A DNA stretch of 44,195 nucleotides from CAYFUF01 sp964394795 (GTDB lineage Bacteria; Bacillota; Clostridia; Tissierellales; Peptoniphilaceae), in NCBI GenBank assembly GCA_964394795.1, contig CAYMYX010000010.1, positions 1 through 44,195 on the forward strand, written 5' to 3'. Positions 24,212 to 31,928 of this stretch are shown one piece after another; the stretch's first letter is position 1; every line of letters begins with the position of its first letter. The notes under the pieces were generated by a model. That model did no database searches, had not been told where the DNA came from, and saw nothing but the letters and a program-made list of their open reading frames with translations. Both the position numbers and the translations under genes were made by a program.

Positions 24212-25840
24212 TTATTCGATAGAGAAGATGTAGTAGTAAGTTGGCTGGTCGCCGGATTCGAAATCGACATCGAAGTCTTCAAACTTCTTCTCCACACGGC
24301 TGGCTAACTTCTTGAAAGCATCCTTGTCAACTTCATTGCCACCATAGACAGTAATCAATGAAGATTCTTCATCGATATTCTCATCTAACAAATCAATCAA
24401 GAGTTGTTCTTTGTCTTGACCAACCTTGACAATCTCACCGTCAATCAAACCGATGAAGTCATCTTTCTTAATCTGGATAGAATTAACTTCTGTATCTCTA
24501 ACCGCATAAGTAATCTGACCCGTCTTGATGGTAGATAAGCTTTCTGTCATTAAGGATTTGTTCTCCTCTGGTGTTGCCTGATCATCGAAGTTGAAGAGGG
24601 CGGTGAACCCTTGAGGGATAGATTTCGTTGGGATGACGATGATGTTCTTATCGCTTAACTCATTAACTTGCTCAGCAGCCATGATGATATTCTTATTATT
24701 GGGGAAGATGAAAACATTCTCGGCATCTACCTTATTGACTGCTTCATAAAGGTCTGCTGTGGATGGATTCATCGTTTGGCCGCCTGAAACAATCTGGTCG
24801 ACCATGAGGCTCTTAAAAATTTCATCGAAACCTTCGCCAAGACTAACGGCAACGAAACCATAGTTCTTTAGTTCAACATTTTCTTTCTTCACGGGAGCTT
24901 CTTCTACTTTAACGTCTTCTTTAACCACTTGACCGGTCGCCTTTTGGTTTTTCACTTTAAGGCTGACTAGTTCGCTAAAACTAGCAAGATGAGCTAATGA
25001 CTTATCTACCTTTTCTGCTTCATAAGTAACCTTGAGGTTTTTCTCGACAGGCATGATTACTAAGTTAGTCGTCATAGCAGCTAACATTGACTCCATCTTT
25101 TTTGCCTTACCAGATACACCTAAAAGTTCTGCCTCAACAAGGTAAGTTGAACTAGGCTCATCGGTATCCATTACTTCTTCAGCAGTTAGGTTTGCATCGT
25201 GTTCCACTGCCAATAATTCATCTACAGATTTACCGGAAAGTTCAGACAAGAATCCTGCTAAGAGATAGATCAGACCTTGACCACCGGCGTCAACGACATC
25301 TGCTTCCTTAAGGGCAGGTAGCATATCCGGGGTCTGTTCCAAAGTGTATTGGCCATAAGCTAGAACACCTTCTAACAGCTCTTCGATAGAATTCATCTCA
25401 TCGATGTTGGCATCGGTGTATTCACTGAAAGAGCGGGCAATCGTCAGGATAGTGCCTTCGGTTGGCTTCATCACAGCTTTATATGCTTTTTCTTTTGCGC
25501 TGCGGAAGATCGAAGGAAAGTCTTCTAGTTGAACAACTTCCTTGCCTGTTACAGCATCACTGATACCTCGGCAAAGCTGGGATAGGATAACACCGGAATT
25601 TCCTCTCGCTCCCATTAAGGACCCCATGCCTAAAGCCTTGCCGATGCTTCCCGCATTGTCTGTCTTAACACCCTGCATATGCTTGATAGCCGATTGCATA
25701 GTTAAGGACATGTTTGTACCCGTATCCCCATCAGGAACCGGAAATACGTTGAGTACGTTTACTTCTTCTTTTTTCTCATTGAGCAGGTCACTAGCTCGTT
25801 CAAAACAGCGCAACAATAGCGCTCCGTCCATTATTCTCAT
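24212..25840 (-). CDS. fakA: Fatty acid kinase FakA (DAK2/YloV family)
   Basis: FakA phosphorylates fatty acids held by FakB proteins, feeding exogenous fatty acids into phospholipid synthesis as acyl-phosphate. The N-terminal DAK2 kinase domain has the metal/ATP motif NVFPVPDGDTGTNMSLTM (residues 30-47) and LGMGSLMGARGNSGVILSQ; the DegV-like C-terminal part (KNYGFVAVSLGEGFDEIFKS) follows after a short Lys/Glu-rich linker near residues 300-320. The product has 542 residues, usual for the family. It follows asp23 by nine bases and precedes recG by one, a conserved arrangement in Firmicutes. fakB is not in this window. Confidence 0.94.
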   Translation of the reverse strand: MRIMDGALLLRCFERASDLLNEKKEEVNVLNVFPVPDGDTGTNMSLTMQSAIKHMQGVKTDNAGSIGKALGMGSLMGARGNSGVILSQLCRGISDAVTGKEVVQLEDFPSIFRSAKEKAYKAVMKPTEGTILTIARSFSEYTDANIDEMNSIEELLEGVLAYGQYTLEQTPDMLPALKEADVVDAGGQGLIYLLAGFLSELSGKSVDELLAVEHDANLTAEEVMDTDEPSSTYLVEAELLGVSGKAKKMESMLAAMTTNLVIMPVEKNLKVTYEAEKVDKSLAHLASFSELVSLKVKNQKATGQVVKEDVKVEEAPVKKENVELKNYGFVAVSLGEGFDEIFKSLMVDQIVSGGQTMNPSTADLYEAVNKVDAENVFIFPNNKNIIMAAEQVNELSDKNIIVIPTKSIPQGFTALFNFDDQATPEENKSLMTESLSTIKTGQITYAVRDTEVNSIQIKKDDFIGLIDGEIVKVGQDKEQLLIDLLDENIDEESSLITVYGGNEVDKDAFKKLASRVEKKFEDFDVDFESGDQPTYYYIFSIE

Positions 25841-25849
25841 ATGAGCCCC

Positions 25850-26203
25850 CTACACACGGATTCCCTGAACGACAAGATTCACTGCGTTTACTTTTAACCC
25901 TGTCAAGGACTCCACATAATACTTAATTTTTTCAATTAAATTTTCAGCGACGACAGCAATGCGAATGCCATATTCCATAATAACGGATAGCTCGATTGTA
26001 ATAGTTCCCGAGTCTTCGCTTGTTACTTTAACTCCCTTAGTCATGTTCTCGATGCCAAGAAGCTCATATAGTCCATCTTTTGTATTTTTAGCTGCCATAC
26101 CGACGATACCGTACGTTTCCATCGCGGCTGTGCAGGCAATGTTTGCTACAACTTTATCTTCAATGGTAATACTTCCCAATTGGTTGCCCATTCGTGATGA
26201 CAT
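25850..26203 (-). CDS. Asp23/Gls24-family protein (YloU)
   Basis: This 117-residue protein belongs to the alkaline-shock Asp23 family. The family pattern SITIEDKVVANIACTAAMET, GIVGMAAK and the closing VKVTSEDSGTITIELSVIME, IRIAVVAENLIEKIKYYVES is clear. In Staphylococcus, Asp23 is membrane-anchored and linked to envelope stress; the YloU type next to fakA has no firm function. AGGAGGG precedes the ATG. It is first in the asp23-fakA-recG-rsmD-coaD operon and shares a divergent promoter region with rpmB. Confidence 0.92.
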   Translation of the reverse strand: MSSRMGNQLGSITIEDKVVANIACTAAMETYGIVGMAAKNTKDGLYELLGIENMTKGVKVTSEDSGTITIELSVIMEYGIRIAVVAENLIEKIKYYVESLTGLKVNAVNLVVQGIRV

Positions 26204-26230
26204 AAATCCCTCCTATGCTATATTAGCTAC

Positions 26231-26259
26231 ATTATACCGAACGCGAAAGAAACTTGCAA
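26231..26259 (-). promoter_or_regulatory. Sigma-A promoter of the asp23-fakA operon
   Basis: Minus-strand TTGCAA (26254-26259), a 17-base spacer and a perfect TATAAT (26231-26236) lie 28 bases before the asp23 start. The same TTGCAA hexamer, being its own reverse complement, is also the -35 of the divergent rpmB promoter. Confidence 0.85.
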
Positions 26260-26282
26260 AGAAATGACATTGTTGCTATAAT
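26254..26282 (+). promoter_or_regulatory. Sigma-A promoter of rpmB
   Basis: TTGCAA (26254-26259), a 17-base spacer and a perfect TATAAT (26277-26282) lie 34 bases before the rpmB GTG. The -35 bases are shared with the opposite-facing asp23 promoter, so two polymerases could not bind at once. Confidence 0.85.
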
Positions 26283-26316
26283 ACCATAGTTAGATTGTAA
26301 ACGAGGAGGTGCTAGA

Positions 26317-26792
26317 GTGGCTAGAGTTTGTGATGTATGTGGTAAATCAAAAAAATCAGGTAATAACGTGACTTTTTCTCATAGAGCGATTAAAAGAACA
26401 TGGACCCCTAATCTTAGAAGAGTTCGTGTATATGATGAAAACGGAACACCAAAGCGAATGAGTGTTTGCACACGCTGCCTACGTTCCGGTTTGGTTGATC
26501 GCAACCGTCCAGTAAATTCATTTCTGACCGAGGAAGTGGAAGAAGTGAATGTAGAATCTACAGAAAACGAAACTGTAGAGACTACTGATGAGAATGCAGC
26601 TGTCGAAGAAGTAGCAGAAACTACCGATAGCGAAACTTCTACAGAAAAATCTGAAGAAGTAAATGAGACTGAAGAAGNNNNNNNNNNNNNNNNNNNNNNN
26701 NNNNNNNNNNNNNNNNNNNNNNNNNNNNNNNNNNNNNNNNNNNNNNNNNNNNNNNNNNNNNNNNNNNNNNNNNNNNNACTGAAGAAGCGTAA
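26317..26792 (+). CDS. rpmB: Ribosomal protein L28 with acidic C-terminal tail, interrupted by an assembly gap
   Basis: L28 is a small 50S protein. Residues 1-65 are the normal L28 (MARVCDVCGKSKKSGNNVTF, KRTWTPNLRRVRV), with the zinc-type Cys pairs CDVC and CTRC. The protein then continues in a Glu/Thr/Ser/Val-rich acidic tail of at least 50 residues until a run of 100 N at 26678. After the gap the sequence ACT GAA GAA GCG TAA would end the same tail with T-E-E-A and stop at 26792; with exactly 100 N the frame is broken, so the gap length is arbitrary. The start is GTG, with GAGGAGG upstream. Own promoter and terminator make it monocistronic. Confidence 0.9.
26678..26777. other. Assembly gap of 100 N inside the rpmB tail
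   Basis: One hundred N, a conventional placeholder length. The ten bases before the gap (ACTGAAGAAG) are identical to the ten bases after it, and both lie in Glu-coding low-complexity DNA. The contig ends probably overlap or flank an unresolved repeat; the true size may be near zero or negative. Confidence 0.95.
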
Positions 26793-26803
26793 GCGGATAC
26801 AGT

Positions 26804-26844
26804 AAACTCCTATGATTTCCAGAGGATTTCATAGGAGTTTTTTT
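26804..26844 (+). terminator. Rho-independent terminator of rpmB
   Basis: Arms AAACTCCTATGA (26804-26815) and TCATAGGAGTTT (26829-26840) pair over 12 bases with a 13-base loop and are followed by a T run. It starts 11 bases after the proposed rpmB stop. The opposite strand has only a short T run, so it is a poor terminator for the convergent thiN. Confidence 0.9.
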
Positions 26845-26854
26845 ATTGTCTAAA

Positions 26855-27505
26855 TTAGTCTTTAGCCTCGATGGAATAGACTCCCCCGCCTTCGACGATG
26901 ACAACAGCCTTGTCGATCAAAGCGTGGTTGGAGATGGCTAAGGACGACCCTCGCTGGACCAAAGCACGGTCAAGCTTGTAGTCGAAACCCTCTAGCGTAA
27001 GGGTAACATCTGAGGGCATGGCCAGGAAAGATTGGTACCAGCCATCTTTAGTCTTACCAATTTCGTACCTTCCCTCGGTGAGATAGGTAACTCGGTTGGT
27101 CTCATTGATAAGTCTAGCGTTAAGGCCCTGTCTCTTATAGCGTTCCAACATGAAGATGTTACACAGGGAGTGATCGAGTCTGGTACCCGTGCCACCCATG
27201 ATGGTGCAGGCATCGATTCCCTCGTCAACCAGATAATCCAAAGCAAGCTCCAGATCGGTCTTGTCCTTTCTGGTCGGAAATTCCAGAATCTGGATTCCTT
27301 TCTTCAAGTCATCCCCATCATATAGATAGTCAATATCGGTTGCAGAATCAAAGTCCCCTACATAAATATGTGGAAATATGCCCAATTTTTTTAGGTAATT
27401 CAAGCCACCGTCTACGCTTATAATCAGATCCGATTTGCGAAGTCTTTCCATCGCATCGTAATCTTCCATCACATCACAACCGGCAGCTACAATCGTTACT
27501 AACAT
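26855..27505 (-). CDS. thiN: Thiamine pyrophosphokinase
   Basis: This enzyme makes thiamine diphosphate from thiamine and ATP. The family signature is visible: DLIISVDGGLNYLKKLGIFP, YVGDFDSATD, EFPTRKDKTDLELALDYL and TIMGGTGTRLDHSLCNIFML, followed by the C-terminal thiamine-binding beta domain. The product of 216 residues is usual. ATG 27505 is chosen; GTG at 27511, directly after the rpe stop, is an alternative. It is last in the long gmk-to-thiN operon, in the conserved order rsgA-rpe-thiN. Confidence 0.95.
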   Translation of the reverse strand: MLVTIVAAGCDVMEDYDAMERLRKSDLIISVDGGLNYLKKLGIFPHIYVGDFDSATDIDYLYDGDDLKKGIQILEFPTRKDKTDLELALDYLVDEGIDACTIMGGTGTRLDHSLCNIFMLERYKRQGLNARLINETNRVTYLTEGRYEIGKTKDGWYQSFLAMPSDVTLTLEGFDYKLDRALVQRGSSLAISNHALIDKAVVIVEGGGVYSIEAKD

Positions 27506-27511
27506 GTCCAC

Positions 27512-28183
27512 CTACATTCTACTGTCATCGTCTAAGAGCGCTTTCAGCGCCTTTGCATTCTCCAACGTTTTGCCACGTTGAAACACAGCTGAGCCTGCTA
27601 CTAACCAATCAGCGCCAAAAGAAGATATTTCCTGAATATTATCGCCTTTTATACCTCCGTCAACCTCAATGAGCACATCCGGATTCCTTTGGTCGACGAA
27701 TCGTCTTGTTTCCATAATCTTTTCTTCCATCTGACCAATGAAGCTTTGTCCCCCAAAACCTGGATTGACCGTCATGATTAAGATAAGGTCGATATCCTCG
27801 ATAATATGTTCAAGTAAAGATACCGGTGTGGCTGGGTTCAAGGAAACACCGACTTTTAAGCCAAGTTCTTTGATCGCTTGGATATCTCTGTGGATGTGTC
27901 TGCAAGCTTCCCATTGAATGGTAAGTAAATCAACACCTGCATCTTTAAAATCTTGGTAGAGGAAGGAGGGCTCTTCTACCATGAGGTGGCAATCAAAAAA
28001 CATGTTCGTGTGGGGACGGAGCGCTTTAATCACACCGGGACCAAAGGAAATATTAGGTACAAAATGGCCATCCATCACATCCAAATGCAAGTGAGTTATC
28101 CCCGCCTTTTCAATTGCTTCGAGTTCCTCCTTCAGTTGGTAAAAATCTGCTGACAAGAGGGATGGTAACAGTATCTTTCCCAT
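27512..28183 (-). CDS. rpe: Ribulose-phosphate 3-epimerase
   Basis: Rpe interconverts ribulose 5-phosphate and xylulose 5-phosphate in the pentose phosphate pathway. The TIM-barrel motifs are clear: LLPSLLSADFYQLKEEL, THLHLDVMDGHFVPNISFGP (metal-binding His and Asp), DLILIMTVNPGFGGQSFI and IEVDGGI. The 223-residue length is normal. AAAGGAG lies ahead of the ATG. It follows rsgA by 26 bases and abuts thiN. Confidence 0.97.
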   Translation of the reverse strand: MGKILLPSLLSADFYQLKEELEAIEKAGITHLHLDVMDGHFVPNISFGPGVIKALRPHTNMFFDCHLMVEEPSFLYQDFKDAGVDLLTIQWEACRHIHRDIQAIKELGLKVGVSLNPATPVSLLEHIIEDIDLILIMTVNPGFGGQSFIGQMEEKIMETRRFVDQRNPDVLIEVDGGIKGDNIQEISSFGADWLVAGSAVFQRGKTLENAKALKALLDDDSRM

Positions 28184-28209
28184 GGCGTCTCCTTTATTTT
28201 ACGCCTTAT

Positions 28210-29106
28210 TTAATAAGGCCGATTGGCTTCTATCTCTTCAAATAAACTCAAGTAATTTTGGTAACGGAGCGGGTCGATGTCACATTGGTCAACCTTCTCT
28301 CGGATGGCACAGGCCGGCTCAGAACGATGAGTGCAGTTTCTGAACTTACATTCATCTTGAAACTTACGAATCTCAGGGAAGCAGTCTCCAATTTCGATGC
28401 CCGCTTCAAAATCCCGTAAATCCAGTGAGGAAAAACCCGGTGTATCGAAGATGTAGCTATCCTCATTGATTTCGTACAACTGAATCTTTCTTGTTGTTTG
28501 CCTTCCTCGAGATGTTTTTGCGCTCAAGGCTCCGACATTAACACTATCATCACCGCTTAGCCGGCGGATTAAAGTGGATTTGCCGGCACCTGAGGGACCT
28601 GCTATAGCAGTAATCTTTTTTGCCAAAGCCGTCTCCAGATCGCCCATGCCTTCTCCGGTCAGTGCATTGACACTGAAAACCGGATAGAAGGCTTTTTCAT
28701 ACCGTCTTCTCCACTCATCTAGGTCTTCATTGCTCACCCGATCGATTTTATTAAAAGCCAACAGGATAGGTAGTTCTCTTTTTTCTACTACAACCAAGAG
28801 CTTATCAAAAGCAAGAGGGTTGATATTCGGCTCATTGATGGTTTGGACGACCAACACTTGGTCAATATTAGCAACGGGAGGACGGAAAAGCAGATTTTTC
28901 CGAGGAAAGATCTCCACTATAGTGGAGGTCTCTTCCTGAATATCTACTTTCACTTTATCTCCCACTGTCGGCGTAATCTTCTTTTCACGGAACACGCCTC
29001 TGCCTTGACTGGTCACCGTGAAGTGCTCGATTGGGCCCTCCTCGTCCGCTTGAATTCGAACTTGATATAGGTCTTTTTCTGATGAAACGATGTAACCTAC
29101 GTACAA
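28210..29106 (-). CDS. rsgA: Ribosome small subunit-dependent GTPase RsgA
   Basis: RsgA checks late 30S assembly, hydrolysing GTP on the subunit near the decoding centre. The product (298 residues) has an N-terminal OB fold, then a circularly permuted GTPase with G4 LLAFNKIDRV before the P-loop AIAGPSGAGKSTLIRRL and G3 YIFDTPGFSS, and a C-terminal zinc site CKFRNCTHRSEPAC. The start is TTG, with AGGAGG five bases upstream, immediately after the prkC stop. In Bacillus, the PrkC kinase phosphorylates the orthologue (YloQ/CpgA), so the adjacency to prkC-stp is functionally plausible. Together with RbgA, the window encodes two permuted assembly GTPases. Confidence 0.96.
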   Translation of the reverse strand: MYVGYIVSSEKDLYQVRIQADEEGPIEHFTVTSQGRGVFREKKITPTVGDKVKVDIQEETSTIVEIFPRKNLLFRPPVANIDQVLVVQTINEPNINPLAFDKLLVVVEKRELPILLAFNKIDRVSNEDLDEWRRRYEKAFYPVFSVNALTGEGMGDLETALAKKITAIAGPSGAGKSTLIRRLSGDDSVNVGALSAKTSRGRQTTRKIQLYEINEDSYIFDTPGFSSLDLRDFEAGIEIGDCFPEIRKFQDECKFRNCTHRSEPACAIREKVDQCDIDPLRYQNYLSLFEEIEANRPY

Positions 29107-29115
29107 CCTTACCTC

Positions 29116-31203
29116 CTATTGCCCACCGCTATCAGCGGGTGGGTCTTCCGAACTGACTGGGTCTTCGATACTGGATTCTTCAGGGACTTCTTCGGACCCT
29201 TCACTAGGCTGGTCTACATCCATCCAGGAATCAGCCGGTTGACCGTCGATTTCGTAGTAGAAGTTGGCCCCCACACTTCCCACTGTCCTAAGCGTAATGA
29301 TTCCGCTTGCATCAGCTTGAGAAGCATATAGGGTCTCATCATAGATCGGTGTATCCGATGAAATATTCAAATCATAGATCGTAAATCGGAAGCTATCTTT
29401 ACCGCTTGGGACTTCTACTCTTTGAATATATTCGACCATCTCAGTGGTTTCCTCACTTTGGCTGGAGGATTCTTCTGCGGGACCTAAGCTAACGGTGATA
29501 TCAATTACGGTCTTTCGCTCAACTTCCTGACCTGGTTCAATCGATTGCCGGATAACAAGTCCGGACTCATACTGACTGTTTTCGGTATAGATACTGCCTA
29601 TCGTTAGGTTCGCTTCGTTAACTGCATTGATTGCCTTTGCTTGCTCCAAGTTGGTAAGCACCGGAACTGTCGTCGTGGTGATTAAGCGTCCTTGGCTAAC
29701 ATATAAGATGACTTCCGAGCCTACCGGAATATAGGTTCCAGCAGCAGGATCTGTTCTGATGACGAAACCTTGTTCGATATTATCGCTGTTCTCGTATTCG
29801 ACTCGGGCGATGTTGAAACCGGAAGCTCGCATTTCAGCATCTGCATCCGTACTGGATTTATTAGTCACATTGGGTACAGGGAAAGTTTCTTTACCCTGAC
29901 TAACGACGATGCCTATCTCTGTGCCTTCCTCGACAGTGGTGCCGTTGGGGATGCTTTGACTGATAACATAGCCCTCGGGAACGGTATCGTCAAAACTGTA
30001 ATCCGTCACACTGCCTGTTAGATTCCGATCTTCCAACAGCTGGATGGCTTGTTCCTCTTGGATGTTGGTTAGGGGCGGAACCGTCACTGTCCCAACTGCC
30101 GGGCCATTGTCCCCTTGATTACCAAAGAACATGATTAATAGAGCGCCGACGGCAAGAGCCAATGTGGTGAGAAGAAGGAACCATTTTAGGCGGTCATCCT
30201 TATTTTGGTCTTCCGTGTCGTCCTGGTAATTTTTTGATTGATAAGTGACCTCCTTGGCAACAGCCTTTTTGGGCATGCGCTCAGTATCAGAGGAAAGAAA
30301 TGATCCAGCACCGGCCGCACCAGCGCCGACCGCCATGCCTGCAGCCGCACTACCTGGAATAAAGACGGTATCACTAAAGTTCTTGTAGTCTCTTAAATCA
30401 TTGATAAGCTCGTCCGCGGAGAAGTAGCGGTCGACCGACTCCTTCTCTAAGCACTTCATGATAATCTCATTCAAGCCAGGGTGTAAATTGGGATTGAGCT
30501 TAATCGGTGGAACAGGATCTTCCTGGATGTGCTTAATTGCGATACCCACGGAATTCTCGGCGTCAAAAGGTACCTCCCCCGTTGCCATTTCATACATCAC
30601 GACACCCAGGGAATAGAGGTCGGATTTCTGATCGATAAAGCGACCTTTCGCTTGTTCGGGGGAAATGTAGTGGATAGTCCCAAGGATCGAATTGGTGTAG
30701 GTAATCGTAGCCGTCGTTGAAATTCTTGCAATACCAAAGTCAGTTACTTTCACTTGGTCATCAGCCGTTAGCAGAATATTGGCAGGCTTAATATCCCTGT
30801 GAATGATGTTATGGTGGTGGGCAACGCTGAGGGCAGTGGCAATCTGAGTAGAAAACCGTGCAATATCACTGTCGTTAAGTGGCCCCTTTTCATCAATGTG
30901 CTCTTTTAAGGTTGTCCCATTGACCAACTCCATGACGATATAATGTTGGACTTGACCATTGGTTTCGTGCTGACCAACGTCATAAATGTTCACAACATTG
31001 GGGTGTTCCAATGAAGCAGCAGATTGAGCTTCGTTTTCAAATTTCTGGACGAATTCCTCATCCTCTAAAAACTGTTGCTTGAGGACTTTAACGGCTACTT
31101 TACGACGCAGAAGGGTATCCTCGGCTTCGTAAACGTAGGCCATCCCGCCGATTCCTATCCTTCTCAAAAGTAAGTAGCGTCCGCTTAATAATGTCTGTTC
31201 CAT
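29116..31203 (-). CDS. prkC: PASTA-domain serine/threonine protein kinase
   Basis: This transmembrane kinase senses muropeptides/lipid II and regulates growth, wall synthesis and spore or dormancy exit in Gram-positives. The cytoplasmic kinase domain (about 1-270) shows the Gly loop RRIGIGGMAYVYEA, catalytic Lys39 in VAVKVL, IIHRDIKPANILL, VTDFGIARIS and the SPEQAKG substrate loop. A Gly/Ala-rich stretch (about 282-302) precedes the membrane helix WFLLLTTLALAVGALLIMFF near residue 345-364. Outside are three PASTA repeats, each ending near VVSQGK, YVSQGR and VSLGP, then a Ser/Glu-rich segment and a C-terminal beta-like domain. It overlaps no gene but follows stp by two bases. GAGG lies ahead of the ATG. 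Confidence 0.97.
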   Translation of the reverse strand: MEQTLLSGRYLLLRRIGIGGMAYVYEAEDTLLRRKVAVKVLKQQFLEDEEFVQKFENEAQSAASLEHPNVVNIYDVGQHETNGQVQHYIVMELVNGTTLKEHIDEKGPLNDSDIARFSTQIATALSVAHHHNIIHRDIKPANILLTADDQVKVTDFGIARISTTATITYTNSILGTIHYISPEQAKGRFIDQKSDLYSLGVVMYEMATGEVPFDAENSVGIAIKHIQEDPVPPIKLNPNLHPGLNEIIMKCLEKESVDRYFSADELINDLRDYKNFSDTVFIPGSAAAGMAVGAGAAGAGSFLSSDTERMPKKAVAKEVTYQSKNYQDDTEDQNKDDRLKWFLLLTTLALAVGALLIMFFGNQGDNGPAVGTVTVPPLTNIQEEQAIQLLEDRNLTGSVTDYSFDDTVPEGYVISQSIPNGTTVEEGTEIGIVVSQGKETFPVPNVTNKSSTDADAEMRASGFNIARVEYENSDNIEQGFVIRTDPAAGTYIPVGSEVILYVSQGRLITTTTVPVLTNLEQAKAINAVNEANLTIGSIYTENSQYESGLVIRQSIEPGQEVERKTVIDITVSLGPAEESSSQSEETTEMVEYIQRVEVPSGKDSFRFTIYDLNISSDTPIYDETLYASQADASGIITLRTVGSVGANFYYEIDGQPADSWMDVDQPSEGSEEVPEESSIEDPVSSEDPPADSGGQ

Positions 31204-31205
31204 AG

Positions 31206-31928
31206 CTATACCTCTACCTCAAACAAAGTGATGGTAATATTATCGTATCCACCTGCTTCGTTAGCTAATGCAATCAACTTTTCACTCTCGATTTTACTTG
31301 AACCACCGCTTGTAACTACTGCGGCAATCTCTTCGTCTTCCAACATGGTGGTCAAACCATCCGAACACAGGAGAATCTTGTCTTTAGCTTGAATCTTCTC
31401 CGTGATAATATCCACTTCTACTGTTTCTGCTGAGCCAATGGCCCTCGTCACAGCACTTCGTTCAGGATGGGTTTTAGCGTCTTCTTCCGTGAGCAAGCCT
31501 TTACGAATCAGATCGGCGACCAGGGAGTGATCATGAGTTAATTGGGTCATCTCCCCGTCTCTCCACAAGTAGCAGCGACTGTCGCCGACATTGGCGATAA
31601 TCACCTTATCTCCCAAGATGATAGCTGCAACCGATGTTGTGCCCATACTCTTGTAGTCCTGTTCTTTATTTGCTTCCGAATAGACCACTTCGTTTGCCTT
31701 TTCAAAAGCTTCTTTTAAAAGCCTTTCGTAGTCCGTCCTTGCCTTATTTTCAATGATATAATCTCTGATGGTGTTGGCGGCCAGACTTGATGCAACTTCG
31801 CCAGCTGCGTGTCCCCCCATCCCATCGGCAATAACGAGAAAAGTGAAATGAGTATGGAAGTAATTGGCATAGTGGTCCTCGTTGTGATCCCTCTCTATAC
31901 CTACATCAGTAATAGAATACGTGTTCAT
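31206..31928 (-). CDS. stp: PP2C-type serine/threonine phosphatase
   Basis: This phosphatase (Stp/PrpC) reverses PrkC phosphorylation. The 240-residue product has the PP2C metal motifs: TDVGIERDHNEDHY, FLVIADGMGGHAAGEVAS, VIIANVGDSRCYL, ILLCSDGLTTML and GGYDNITITL. ATG 31928 overlaps the rlmN stop in an ATGA arrangement, with GAGG upstream; the longer frame lies inside rlmN. The stp-prkC pairing is the standard Gram-positive arrangement. Confidence 0.97.
   Translation of the reverse strand: MNTYSITDVGIERDHNEDHYANYFHTHFTFLVIADGMGGHAAGEVASSLAANTIRDYIIENKARTDYERLLKEAFEKANEVVYSEANKEQDYKSMGTTSVAAIILGDKVIIANVGDSRCYLWRDGEMTQLTHDHSLVADLIRKGLLTEEDAKTHPERSAVTRAIGSAETVEVDIITEKIQAKDKILLCSDGLTTMLEDEEIAAVVTSGGSSKIESEKLIALANEAGGYDNITITLFEVEV

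Noticed and set aside
26317..26805. Reading rpmB straight through the 100 N to a basic end (L-K-K-R-K-R-I-Q)
   Set aside because: The frame depends on an arbitrary gap length. The alternative frame after the gap continues the acidic tail and ends in T-E-E-A stop, like the other tails.
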